From the NCBI RefSeq assembly GCF_002022415.1, contig NZ_MUBG01000001.1, positions 62,001 to 126,000 on the forward strand: 64,000 nt of DNA. Direction: 5' to 3'. Shown here one piece after another: positions 1 through 9,123 of this stretch. Position 1 is the stretch's first letter. Each line of letters begins with the position of its first letter. A model generated the notes under the pieces. It had not been told where the DNA came from, did not search any database, and saw only the letters and a program-made list of their open reading frames with translations. The translations under genes and the position numbers were made by a program. This stretch comes from Bartonella sp. WD12.1. Its GTDB lineage: Bacteria > Pseudomonadota > Alphaproteobacteria > Rhizobiales > Rhizobiaceae.

Positions 1-89
1 GCACAAAGAGTATAAGTTCCGTATTTCACAATTTTGTATCCATTACTAGAATACTGAATAGTTGCTTCACGTTCATTATTAGAAAACAT
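1..89 (-). CDS. DUF2093 family protein, N-terminal fragment (runs off window)
   Basis: A minus-strand reading frame opens with ATG at 89 and runs off the left edge after about 29 codons. The visible peptide begins MFSNNEREATIQY and continues to KYGTYTLC, which resembles the start of small DUF2093 proteins (an -REAxIxY- start followed by a -GT-x-LC- segment). DUF2093 genes are commonly found just downstream of mutL in rhizobial genomes, and here it lies 113 bp downstream of mutL on the same strand. The function of the family is unknown. The call rests on about 29 residues plus context, so it is moderate. Confidence 0.6.
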   Translation of the reverse strand, partial: MFSNNEREATIQYSSNGYKIVKYGTYTLC

Positions 90-201
90 TCTCTATGAGC
101 CCTTTCTATTTTTATAACATATAAAGTGCCATAAGATGCTTTCTTTATAAAGTCGAGAGTGAATTAAAATATTTTTTCAGGTTAGAATAGTGAGTGAGAT
201 T

Positions 202-2046
202 TTATTTTCTTCCAAAAAGACGTTCTATATCGGCTAGTTTGAGCTCAATATAAGTAGGGCGGCCATGATTACATGTGCTTGAATTAGGTGTTGCTTCCAT
301 TTGTCGTAAAAGAGCATTCATTTCTTTAGGATGCAAAAGGCGTCCTGAACGTATTGAACTATGACAAGCCATGGTTGCTGCAACATGATTGAGCATTGCT
401 TTTAAATTATCTGTGGTATCGTACTCAGACGCTTCATCGACAAGGTCTCTGATAAGAGCTTGTGCGTTGATTTCTCCTAACATGGTGGGTGTTTCACGCA
501 CTACGATTGCCCCTGATCCAAATGCTTCAATTCCTAAACCAAATTTCTGCAAAACATCTTTATGCACTAAAAGGCACGCTGCATCTTCTTCAGAGAGTTC
601 TACAATTTCAGGAATAAGCAATAATTGTGAAGGTAATGGTTTGGAGTAAAGTGCATTTTTAAGGGCTTCATAAACCAATCTTTCATGGGCAGCATGCTGG
701 TCTACAATAATCAAACTATTTTTGGTTTGAGCGACAATATAGTTTTTATGAATTTGTGCTTTTGCAGCGCCTAATGGATAGTGTAATTCTTCTGATGTAG
801 GGGGGTGAGTTACAGCACCTACGTCACTACTAGGTGTGTTTACATATTCTATCATAGGGGTGATATTTTCTCTTAAACCAGCAAAGTCAGGAATGTCTAC
901 TGGTTTATGATCTGCTGATGTAGTTCCTGGTGCAGCATATTGTGGTTGCGGGTTATAGGAAAAAGGCTGATGAGGGCTTCTAAAAGTTTTGAATGATGAT
1001 TGTCTTTGAAATGCAGCTAACATCGCTTTAGAGCCTGTTGAACTGGGGCGAATGCCAGTCTGACGTAATGCCTCATGAATGGCTCCAATAATTAATCCGC
1101 GAATTAAACCGGGGTCACGAAATCTTACATCAGCTTTTGCTGGGTGCACATTGACATCTACATCAGCAGGTGGCAAATCGATAAAAAGAATGGATACAGC
1201 ATGGCGATTTGGAGCCATAACATCGGTGTAAGCCCCCCGGATTGCTCCCGATAGAAATTTATCGCGCACTGGGCGCCCATTAACATAGACAAATTGATGA
1301 AGGCTATTACCACGATTGAAAGATGGCAAACAGGCAAAACCAGTTAAACGAGCTGTTTCACGTTCAGCATTTAGTGTAATACTGTTGGAGCCAAACTCTT
1401 TTCCCATAATCTGTGTAATACGCTCTAATTGCCCTTGGGTGTTGTTTTCAGTTGCGGGTAATTCCATAAGAGTTCGATCTTTACCAGAAAGAGAAAAACG
1501 GATATGTGGAAATGCGATAGCAATTCGTTTAATCATGTCTGTAATAGCGTTCATTTCAGCGCTATCAGTTTTCATAAATTTTAGCCGTGCTGGTGTCACA
1601 AAAAAAAGGTCACGAACTTCAACAGTTGTTCCAGAATTAGCAGCAGCAGGTTTTGGTCCTTCAACTTTTCCTGCTATAACGATAATTTCAGCAGCGCTAT
1701 CAGCGTCTTGTGTTCGTGAAACGAGTTTAAGTTTAGCAACAGAACCAATAGAAGGTAAGGCTTCTCCCCGAAAACCAAGGAAGCGAATATTATGTACATC
1801 ATCGACAAGTTTAGATGTGCAATGACGAGAAATTGCTAAAGTTAATTGATCTTTTGAGATACCACAACCATTATCACTTACTCTTATAAGGTTTTTTCCA
1901 CCGTTTGCTGTAACAATTTCAATACGAGTTGCTCCTGCGTCAATAGCATTTTCAACAAGTTCTTTGACAACATTAGCTGGCCGTTCAATAACTTCACCGG
2001 CGGCAATTTGGTTAATAATGGTTTCGCTGAGGTGGCGTATGATCAT
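202..2046 (-). CDS. mutL: DNA mismatch repair protein MutL
   Basis: This is the MutL ATPase that couples mismatch recognition by MutS to strand incision and repair. The 614 residues are within the usual size. The N-terminal GHKL ATPase shows the conserved Glu29 in [11 protein letters not shown], the DNGCGI motif at residues 58-63 and GFRGEAL at 91-97. A Pro/Gln/Ser-rich linker follows at about residues 340-420. The C-terminal domain carries [12 protein letters not shown] from Asp449, which fits the DQHA(x)2E(x)4E metal-binding motif of endonuclease-active MutL, and a CNHGRPT motif near the end. It should therefore be a latent nicking endonuclease, as expected in bacteria without MutH. The start ATG begins [19 protein letters not shown], the normal N-terminus. 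It is probably followed by the DUF2093 gene in the same transcript. Confidence 0.97.
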   Translation of the reverse strand: MIIRHLSETIINQIAAGEVIERPANVVKELVENAIDAGATRIEIVTANGGKNLIRVSDNGCGISKDQLTLAISRHCTSKLVDDVHNIRFLGFRGEALPSIGSVAKLKLVSRTQDADSAAEIIVIAGKVEGPKPAAANSGTTVEVRDLFFVTPARLKFMKTDSAEMNAITDMIKRIAIAFPHIRFSLSGKDRTLMELPATENNTQGQLERITQIMGKEFGSNSITLNAERETARLTGFACLPSFNRGNSLHQFVYVNGRPVRDKFLSGAIRGAYTDVMAPNRHAVSILFIDLPPADVDVNVHPAKADVRFRDPGLIRGLIIGAIHEALRQTGIRPSSTGSKAMLAAFQRQSSFKTFRSPHQPFSYNPQPQYAAPGTTSADHKPVDIPDFAGLRENITPMIEYVNTPSSDVGAVTHPPTSEELHYPLGAAKAQIHKNYIVAQTKNSLIIVDQHAAHERLVYEALKNALYSKPLPSQLLLIPEIVELSEEDAACLLVHKDVLQKFGLGIEAFGSGAIVVRETPTMLGEINAQALIRDLVDEASEYDTTDNLKAMLNHVAATMACHSSIRSGRLLHPKEMNALLRQMEATPNSSTCNHGRPTYIELKLADIERLFGRK

Positions 2047-2382
2047 AGTTTAATTTAACAAGGTTCGTTTTTACTGTATAGAAAGAGTAAAAAATATTTA
2101 CTCAATATCTAAGAGTGAGAGAAAGTTGAAAATAATATTTTAAGAATGGTTCTGTTCACTTTCAATGGAAGAAATAATACATAATTGGAATTTTCAAGGT
2201 TTCTACTCTTAGATCACACTTTACCAAAGACTGTTCTATTTTTATAGTTTTGAGTTATATTAATTGTGGTTATAAACCAGTTGAATACATCGGTAAAGAA
2301 TGAGTTTATTATTCTTAACAAAACTTACGATAACTAATGATCTAGGTCAAAAAGAGGCAAATAAAAATGAAAGGCAGAATAT
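2047..2382. other. Intergenic region between divergent mutL and dcd
   Basis: AT-rich spacer between two divergent genes, so it must hold both promoters. I see no convincing ORF, RNA gene or terminator. A purine-rich GAAAGGCAG about 8 bases before the dcd start is the likely ribosome-binding site. Confidence 0.5.
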
Positions 2383-3471
2383 ATGGTGTGCACGAACGGT
2401 ATTCTCGCAGATAGTGATATACAAGCTTTAATTGATAGTAGCGTTCTTAAAGCTATTTGCCCATTTGATGCCGATCAAATACAACCTGCGAGTATTGATT
2501 TACGTTTGGGAAAAAAAGCATATCGCATACGTGCTTCCTTTATGCCAGGGCTGGATACAAAAGTTTTTGATAAGCTTGAACGGTTAAAGTTACACGAATT
2601 TGATTTGCAGGATGGAGCAGTTTTAGAAACCGGCTGTGTTTATATTGTTCCTCTTTTGGAAAATTTGGATTTGCCAAACATTTTTTCTGCGGTCGCTAAT
2701 CCTAAAAGTTCTACAGGACGGTTAGATGTTTTTACACGTGTAATTACAGATAATGCTCAAGAGTTTGATAAAATTTGTGCGGGTTATCATGGTCCACTTT
2801 ATCTTGAAATTAGTCCACGCACATTTCCGATTTTAGTACGTACAGGTTCGCGTTTATCACAGCTTCGGTTTCGTAAGGGGCAAAGTTATTTGAATGGAAC
2901 TGAGTTGCACGCTTTGCATAGAAACGAAATACTTATATCGGACGATTTTCCCAATATTAACGACGATGGTATTGGGCTTTCTGTTAATTTGAAAGGAAAC
3001 GAAGAAGGGCTTGTGGGTTATCGTGGTAAACATCATACGAGTGTTATTGATATTGATCAACGTTGTGTTGCTAATGTTTTAGATTTTTGGGAACCTATTT
3101 ATGATTGTGGTGAAATGGAATTGGTTCTTGATCCTGATGAGTTTTATATTTTAGTTTCACAAGAATCTATCCATGTTCCGCCGCTTTATGCTGCTGAAAT
3201 GACACCATTTAATCCCTTAGTTGGTGAATTTAGAGTACACTATGCAGGTTTTTTTGATCCAGGATTCGGACATACACAGGCAGGTGGGAAAGGAGCCAGG
3301 GCGGTTTTAGAAGTACGTAGCCATGAGGTTCCATTTATCTTAGAGCATGGCCAAATGATTGGTCGTTTGGTGTATGAGCGTATGCTAAATCGACCGTTGC
3401 TTCTTTATGGGCATGATATTGGTTCGCATTATCAAGCACAAGGATTAAAACTGTCTAAGCATTTTAAATGA
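2383..3471 (+). CDS. dcd: 2'-deoxycytidine 5'-triphosphate deaminase (long alphaproteobacterial form)
   Basis: It deaminates dCTP to dUTP and so feeds dTMP synthesis in the cytoplasm. At 362 residues it is about twice the length of the enterobacterial Dcd. This matches the alphaproteobacterial form, in which two dUTPase-like domains are fused. The first half has the nucleotide-binding ANPKSSTGRLDVF segment (about residues 104-116). The second half has a FDPGFGH segment and the GARAVLEVRSHEVPFILEHG stretch typical of the dUTPase/Dcd fold. The start used is the ATG at 2383, behind a plausible Shine-Dalgarno sequence. It is transcribed away from mutL and is followed by lldD after 91 bp. No irregularities were seen. 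Confidence 0.9.
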   Translation: MVCTNGILADSDIQALIDSSVLKAICPFDADQIQPASIDLRLGKKAYRIRASFMPGLDTKVFDKLERLKLHEFDLQDGAVLETGCVYIVPLLENLDLPNIFSAVANPKSSTGRLDVFTRVITDNAQEFDKICAGYHGPLYLEISPRTFPILVRTGSRLSQLRFRKGQSYLNGTELHALHRNEILISDDFPNINDDGIGLSVNLKGNEEGLVGYRGKHHTSVIDIDQRCVANVLDFWEPIYDCGEMELVLDPDEFYILVSQESIHVPPLYAAEMTPFNPLVGEFRVHYAGFFDPGFGHTQAGGKGARAVLEVRSHEVPFILEHGQMIGRLVYERMLNRPLLLYGHDIGSHYQAQGLKLSKHFK

Positions 3472-3562
3472 GTTTGAAAATACAGATTTTGATTAAATAT
3501 ACATAAGTTTAGCTTTTGAGGAAACAGCTTTGGTATTTCATATATAGAAAAAGGATATCGCT

Positions 3563-4714
3563 GTGATTATTTCTTCAACTTTTGATTATCGCAAAGCAGC
3601 AAAACGTCGGTTACCTCCCTTTTTATTTCACTATATTGATGGTGGTGCTTATGCTGAAAAAACGATGCAGCGTAATTGTAGAGATCTTCATGCACTTACA
3701 TTACGTCAACGGATTCTTAAGCAAGTTGGAGAGGTTGATCTTTCAACTCGGATTTTTGATCAAATATTAAGTATGCCAATTGTTCTCGCACCTGTTGGGT
3801 TAACTGGTATGTATGCGCGTCGTGGTGAGGTACAAGCTGCGCGCGCGGCTGTTGCGAAGGGTATTTCTTTTACTTTATCTTCCGTTTCAGTTTGCTCTAT
3901 TGAAGAAGTAGAGGCAGCAGTTGGAAATGCATTTTGGTTTCAACTTTATATTCTCAAGGATCGTGGGTTTATGCGTGATGTGTTAGAGCGAGCTTGGGCA
4001 GCTGGTGTACGCACATTAGTTTTTACAGTTGATATGCCGGTTCCCGGTGCACGTTATCGTGATGCTCATTCGGGTATGTCTGGGCCTTATGCTGGGTTAC
4101 GCCGTGTATTACAGGCTGTTGTCCATCCTCATTGGGCTTGGAATGTTGGTGTTATGGGGCGTCCACATGATCTTGGAAATGTTTCTACTTATCTTCAAAA
4201 GAAAATTAAACTAGAAGATTATATTGGTTGGCTTGATGCAAATTTTGACCCATCGATTGCTTGGCATGATTTACAATGGATTCGGGATTTTTGGAAAGGA
4301 CAAATAATTCTGAAAGGTATTCTTGATCCAAAGGATGCACGTGAAGCAGTGCAATTTGGTGCTGATGGTATTGTTGTTTCTAATCATGGCGGGCGTCAAC
4401 TTGATGGAGTACTATCAACTGTGCGGGCGTTACCGGCAGTTGCGGAGGCTGTAAAAGGTGATTTGACTATTTTTGCTGACTCTGGTGTTCGGTCTGGCCT
4501 TGATGTTGTACGCATGGTGGCACAAGGGGCTGATGCTGTTATGATTGGCCGTGCTTTTGCTTATGCGCTTGCGGCAACAGGTGAGAAAGGTGTTGCTCAC
4601 CTCCTTGATCTTTTTGCTAAAGAAATGCGAGTGGCTATGACATTAATTGGTGCTCGTACAATAAAAGAAATCACACGTGAAAATTTAGTCAATACAGATA
4701 TTTATAAGGATTGA
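3563..4714 (+). CDS. lldD: FMN-dependent L-lactate dehydrogenase
   Basis: It is an FMN-dependent alpha-hydroxyacid dehydrogenase that oxidises L-lactate to pyruvate and passes electrons to the membrane quinone pool. The 383-residue protein shows the family hallmarks throughout: N-terminal [21 protein letters not shown], the substrate/FMN region [13 protein letters not shown], the [15 protein letters not shown] segment, and the active-site [10 protein letters not shown] with catalytic His275 and Arg278. These fall at the same positions as in E. coli LldD. The C-terminal FMN phosphate loop [14 protein letters not shown] is present. The start is GTG at 3563, preceded by an AAAAAGGA ribosome-binding site. 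It lies 91 bp after dcd on the same strand, so co-transcription is possible but not shown. Confidence 0.94.
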   Translation: MIISSTFDYRKAAKRRLPPFLFHYIDGGAYAEKTMQRNCRDLHALTLRQRILKQVGEVDLSTRIFDQILSMPIVLAPVGLTGMYARRGEVQAARAAVAKGISFTLSSVSVCSIEEVEAAVGNAFWFQLYILKDRGFMRDVLERAWAAGVRTLVFTVDMPVPGARYRDAHSGMSGPYAGLRRVLQAVVHPHWAWNVGVMGRPHDLGNVSTYLQKKIKLEDYIGWLDANFDPSIAWHDLQWIRDFWKGQIILKGILDPKDAREAVQFGADGIVVSNHGGRQLDGVLSTVRALPAVAEAVKGDLTIFADSGVRSGLDVVRMVAQGADAVMIGRAFAYALAATGEKGVAHLLDLFAKEMRVAMTLIGARTIKEITRENLVNTDIYKD

Positions 4715-5480
4715 TCAATGCAAAAGCACGCTATGTTATTTTTTGAGAGAGAAGGGTAATTACAAGGAAAATATAATTTATAAAGTAAAAATAATTTGTA
4801 TCGCTTTATTTTTTAGCGTCTGCAAAAGTACTAATGCTTTTTGTTTTTGTATCAATATTTTAAAACATATCATTCTTCCACGTAAACGGTAAATTAGTTC
4901 GTAATTTTAGGCTGGAAATCAAGGTGTGTTTTTCCAATATATAAAAAATTTAGATCTTATTATATTCAATATTGAGGCAGTTTTTATCTAATAACGATTG
5001 CAAATCGCTATTGAATGTTATTCAATTTTTTCTGTGTGCTGAGTGATTGTATCACTATAGTTCTGAGAGGGTGCTAGGTAAGATTCATCATTTGTTTTTT
5101 TTGAATAAAGTAATTAGCAGCATATTGAACAAGATATATCAGCTACAAACAATTTACATTACGACTCTATAAAGGATAGGGAAGTAGCGTTTAACAATGC
5201 AAAGCCTTCTCTACACAGCTTGCAAAATTTATACAAAGCGTAAACTCACATACAGATGAGTTGTGTGTGAAGAATTCTATTAATTACACCGAATTAATAT
5301 CATCGACAAGTTTTGGGCAAGTATAAAGATATTAAGATGCTTGGTGGTTTCGTGTCTTTGGTGTGTGAAAATGACTTATTGCTTTAATTTCTATCTATAC
5401 TTGTATTATTTTTACTACAGTTCTTTTGAAGAGTAATGTGAGACTATTTGTTAGAGCTATCGTAACTAAGGAGGAAATTT
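4715..5480. other. Long intergenic region upstream of the porin gene
   Basis: 766 bp of AT-rich DNA with no supported ORF or RNA gene. It should contain the promoter of the following porin gene. Hemin-binding protein genes of Bartonella are known to be controlled by heme/iron, but I could not identify a specific operator here. A strong AAGGAGG Shine-Dalgarno at 5468-5474 marks the downstream start. Confidence 0.45.
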
Positions 5481-6344
5481 ATGTACATGAAATATTTAAT
5501 AACAGTATCTGTTTTTGTTTTGCTTGCAACTTCTGCAGTACAAGCAAAAAATGGTACAATTCCTCAAGAATCAATGTTTGTTGAGCCATCAGTTATTGTT
5601 ACTCCTGCTTTTTCTTGGACAGGTTTTTATTTTGGTGGTCAGATTGGTGTTTTTTCAAGTAAGACTGATCTCAGTTCAAGTCATTTAAAGAATGGTGATG
5701 TTGAGAAATGGGCTTTGATTAAGAAAGATTTTATGCCTAAATTTTCAGGATTTGTTGGAGGTCTTTATGCAGGTGCCAATGTTAGTCTCGGGAATAGTTT
5801 TATTCTAAGTGTTGATACGGATATGGTTTTGTCTGATAAAAAGAACATAAAAACTATTAAAACAAATAATTATATTCAAAATAAAGAGTTAAGCAATGAA
5901 AACGTAGCGAGAGATTCTGAAGGAATGGCTGCTGCTTCTGACTATGGTATGTATAATGAAAACGTTGTTTCAAAGAGTAAATTTGCAACTTATAATCGTA
6001 CTTTAAAACAGAAATGGGCTGGTGCTACACGGGTACGTGTCGGTTTTGCAGATGATCGTGTTATGCCTTATGTCGCTGGTGGTATTTCTTATACGCAGCT
6101 TCAAGATGTTTCATTGAGGTCAAGCGAAGAACAGGGTCAAATAGTGGATAACACGGTGGGAGGAACAGGGACAATGATTGGTTATGTTTTGGGTGCTGGT
6201 GTTGATTTTGTAATGATCGGTAATACTATTTTGCGTACAGAATACCGTTATTCGGATTTTGGTAAAAAGAAATTCGCAAAGAGTAGAATGGAGTATAGCT
6301 ACAAAACTAACGATTTCCGCGTTGGTGTAGCTTATAAATTTTAA
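5481..6344 (+). CDS. Outer membrane porin of the hemin-binding protein / Omp25-Omp31 family
   Basis: A small outer membrane beta-barrel protein of 287 residues. A signal peptide with a basic start, a hydrophobic core and cleavage after about residue 22 (SAVQA) leads into a mature region with the typical segment FSWTGFYFGGQIGVFSSKTDL. The C-terminal part holds alternating-residue barrel strands (ATRVRVGFADDRVMPYVAGG, then LGAGVDF, LRTEYRYSDFG) and ends in a Phe (FRVGVAYKF), the usual barrel-assembly signal. The pattern matches Bartonella HbpA/Pap31-type hemin-binding proteins, which bind heme at the surface; which paralogue this is cannot be decided. The start at 5481 has AAGGAGG six bases upstream. 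Residues about 118-165 form an insert with no barrel-like pattern that could be a variable surface loop. Confidence 0.85.
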   Translation: MYMKYLITVSVFVLLATSAVQAKNGTIPQESMFVEPSVIVTPAFSWTGFYFGGQIGVFSSKTDLSSSHLKNGDVEKWALIKKDFMPKFSGFVGGLYAGANVSLGNSFILSVDTDMVLSDKKNIKTIKTNNYIQNKELSNENVARDSEGMAAASDYGMYNENVVSKSKFATYNRTLKQKWAGATRVRVGFADDRVMPYVAGGISYTQLQDVSLRSSEEQGQIVDNTVGGTGTMIGYVLGAGVDFVMIGNTILRTEYRYSDFGKKKFAKSRMEYSYKTNDFRVGVAYKF

Positions 6345-6461
6345 TGTTTATGATGTTAAGTTATAAAAAAGCTTTTATTAAAATAAAGTTTTTTGATCAA
6401 TTACACATTGTAAAGCGCCATTTTGGTGGAGAAGAGGTTAAACTATTTGCTTAATTGAATT

Positions 6462-7208
6462 TTGATAAGTTTTAGTGTTTATAACGGTAATCTTATTAAT
6501 CTGGGTTTATTGTGGATAGTAAAAAACGACATCAATCACACGGAACACAGCTCCCCTATAATGACATATAAGAATGGCATTATTATATGTTTTAGGGCAA
6601 ATGACGTAAATGTTGGCACCTCAACAATAACTGTTAGTAATTTAAATGAGAGACCTAATTTTATAAAAAACCGATGCAGGAGTTATATCCTTAGAAGGTG
6701 GTGAGCTGTAAAAGGGTGGCATTTATGAACTGGTCTATAATAACAGTATATTAACAAGACATTTTGGTGATTGGTATTTATTAAACTCAATTCCCAAAAC
6801 ATCTTCCAAGATAGAAATTTTCCAGTTTGGTTTATTGCGACATTTGCTATGCAAGCATTACCAAATGATTGGCTTTTATGTGATAGTGCAAGCTATGAGC
6901 GCAAAAAATATCTTCGGTTATTCAAGGCAATAGATATATATTAGGGGACAAACAGCGATACTACTTTTAGAGTTCCCGATTTTAGGGGGATGTTTTTACA
7001 CGGTTTTGATAATGGGCGTGGTGTAGATCAAGGTAGAAAATTTGCCGAAAAGCAGCAAAATAGCTTGAAAGTATATACACATGACTGCACCGTTCAATCA
7101 GCAGGGGCGCACACGCACAATGCAACGATTTCTTCAACAGGTGGAACAGAAACACGTTCTGTTAATGCAACGGTTGTTTACGCCATTAAAATCATAAAGT
7201 TTTTTTAA
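6462..7208 (+). pseudogene. Decayed phage tail fibre / tail collar gene
   Basis: Three reading frames together recall a phage tail-fibre protein. The first part (6462-6704) contains VGTSTITVSNLNERP. After a frameshift the fragment KTDAGVISLEGGEL, an in-frame TAA, then KGGIYELVYNN continues to about 6760. After another shift comes a tail-collar-like stretch: WFIATFAMQALPNDWLLCD near 6830-6880, SASYERKKYLRLFKAI, a stop, then TTFRVPDFRGMFLHGFDNGRG near 6962-7022, ending VNATVVYAIKIIKFF. Several stops and frame changes make it non-functional. It is a remnant of a prophage or phage-like element. The fragment starting at 6990 is only the last piece of this gene. Confidence 0.65.
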
Positions 7209-7224
7209 GGTGCTTAATAATTCA

Positions 7225-7456
7225 TCAGCAATTGATGAGATTGCTGACACAGAGTAGATTCGTGTTCTTTTTTGCAAGTCATAGATTAGTTCATGCATCC
7301 TTAAATAAGGTCAAAGACGATATTCAGCATGATCTTTCAAGTGCTTTTATAGCTTACCAAAAAAAGACAAATAAACGCATTGAAGCTTTGCAAGGAGGCT
7401 GTTGATAAATTGCATTTGCAACTTTCAGATCTAACACATCCCAAAGATACAAATTA
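7225..7456 (+). pseudogene. Short relic of a phage-associated small gene
   Basis: Between the collar remnant and the next ORF, an interrupted plus-strand frame reads VKDDIQHDLSSAFIAYQ followed by KKTNKRIEALQGGC and a stop. A second short frame (LHLQLSDLTHPKDTN) ends at 7456. Position and style suggest a small tail-module gene, but the pieces are too short to name. Low confidence. Confidence 0.3.
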
Positions 7457-7470
7457 AGGAATTCAAAACA

Positions 7471-7938
7471 ATGCCTATTCCTTATCACACGCATAAATTT
7501 GAAATTGAACCAGCAACAAATAAAGCAGTCAAAGAAGGTATTTTAGACAATAAGGTCGTTGCACCCTCTTCATTAGACAGTGCAGCAGCTTATTTTATGG
7601 GCTATTTTGCAACTGTTGTTCAAGGAAAGAAAGCTGATGAAACTGTTGCAAAAAGAGATGTTAGAGCACTTGCTTACAAAGATACGGTTACAGTTAATGA
7701 CATAAGCACAAGTGGTGATTCTAGTGAGAATACAGTTCTATCGGGTACTGGCTGGGTAAAACTATCGCCTTTAGGAATCGGCGATATGAGTGCTGCTATT
7801 TATGATCTTTTCAATATTATGTCAGATACCTTCTCTATGGAAAATGGAGTGTTATTAAACTTACGTCTAGCTTTTTGGGATCTTTTGGGGTGCATTTCAG
7901 ATATTGATTTCTGTGGACTCCAAGAGCTTATATCGTAG
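7471..7938 (+). CDS. Prophage-derived protein, probably truncated tail-fibre-related
   Basis: A 155-residue ORF that starts MPIPYHTHKFEIEPATNKA and contains GKKADETVAKRDVRALAYKD and STSGDSSENTVLSGTGWVKL. These low-complexity, Ala/Thr/Lys-rich segments resemble N-terminal parts of Bartonella prophage tail-fibre-type proteins. The last third (from about residue 105) changes character and ends without any receptor-binding or collar domain, so the gene is probably truncated. It lies directly after the decayed tail collar gene, and AAGGA stands ten bases before the ATG. There are no other phage genes nearby, so it is likely a relic. The family assignment comes from recollection of similar sequences. 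Confidence 0.45.
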   Translation: MPIPYHTHKFEIEPATNKAVKEGILDNKVVAPSSLDSAAAYFMGYFATVVQGKKADETVAKRDVRALAYKDTVTVNDISTSGDSSENTVLSGTGWVKLSPLGIGDMSAAIYDLFNIMSDTFSMENGVLLNLRLAFWDLLGCISDIDFCGLQELIS

Positions 7939-8834
7939 GAGTTCTCAATTACTGTAAAGCTGAACTTTCAATATTTACCGTTCCACTATCAATCCTTCCT
8001 GCAAGAAGAGCAGTTGCGTTTGGATATTTTAAAGACATGTGAGTAATTAAAGCAATTTTAGTTACTAGAAAACAGCCATGAAAAGACTACACACGAAACT
8101 ACCTCAATCTCCTCTATTCAAATAATAACATACTGCTTTATTAAGTCTGAGACTTTATAGCTATTTCTTATAGCATTCTCAATTTAGTAAACGATTTAAT
8201 ATGGTCTATAAAGTTTTTAGCAAAAATGCTTAATCTCGATTTTGATACTGTCGAATAAGCTAAAATAACTATGAGCTTTTAAAAAGCTGTTCTTTTTATC
8301 GGTATTGTTTTCAGAAAACATTTATTTGTTTACAGTATACTTGCGTTGCATTGTTGAGTGAGAAAACGCGGGGCATTACACCTTGAAAGTTCTATCTATG
8401 GATTGCTTAATTCAAACGTTAGATAGGTATGAAGCTTCTCATAGGTAATAAGTTAAGTTTCTCAGGTTCAGTTTTGGATTGTGGAATGCAATTTTCTTTT
8501 TATTATTCAGATGATTATGATGAACTTTTAGTTATGTAAGTAATGCAGCACGTGAGAGGATTACGGGTAAGAATGGTATTTCTTCTATTAGATCAAATAC
8601 GGTCTCTTATTTAAAACGGATGGTATCCAGAAGTCGTTAGAATAGCTAGCAATAATGGATTTGGTTCACACACTTTTGTTTCTTAGACGTTAGAATGGAG
8701 TCTAAATTTAATTGTGCTATGGGATTTTCTATAAAAAGTTACAAAAACAAAAAATACTCCAGCACTATTTCATAACAACCAGTTTTTGCATTTTTTAGGT
8801 GTGTTTTATTTTAAATTGTTAATTGGTGTTTATG
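7939..8834. other. Non-coding / decayed region before the passenger-gene island
   Basis: About 900 bp without a supported gene. Short open stretches (for example one ending YPEVVRIASNNGFGSHTFVS near 8618-8685) are interrupted and not recognisable. From about 8795 the sequence becomes the same as that upstream of copy B (14533 onward), marking the left edge of homology. Confidence 0.4.
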
Positions 8835-9123
8835 TTTTTTTAGAAGGTACGTTTCATTCGTTTTTACGTTTGCTTTCTGTTTCCTGTGTGATGTGTGTTT
8901 GTATAGGATTTTTTACCTTATAGGTTTATTTTTTTGTTTTGGGGTATGTGTTTAGCCTTATTCATTAGATCGTTGTGTTGATGAGTGATGTCTTTTGTAT
9001 AGGTCTCAATGGGGGTATGGCGTTAGATCTGATTTGTATCAGGTGTGTTTTAATTTTCGATTCTCGTTTTGCAAAATAGTTCGTCTCTTTTGATCCTATT
9101 CCGTTAAAGATGATGAGAGGGTT
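8835..9123 (+). repeat. Conserved leader, copy A
   Basis: First copy of the ~290 bp leader found before every passenger gene. It starts at a 7-T tract followed by AGAAGG and ends with GATGATGAGAGGGTT before the ATG. It has the GATCGTTG and GCAAAATAG variants. Copies B to I instead have GATTATTG and GCAAATAG; copy J shares the A-type variants. Confidence 0.9.

Noticed and set aside
5030-5050. Short inverted repeat around GTGATTGTATCAC upstream of the porin gene as an operator
   Set aside because: A single short palindrome over 400 bp from the start codon, with no second site or promoter to support it.
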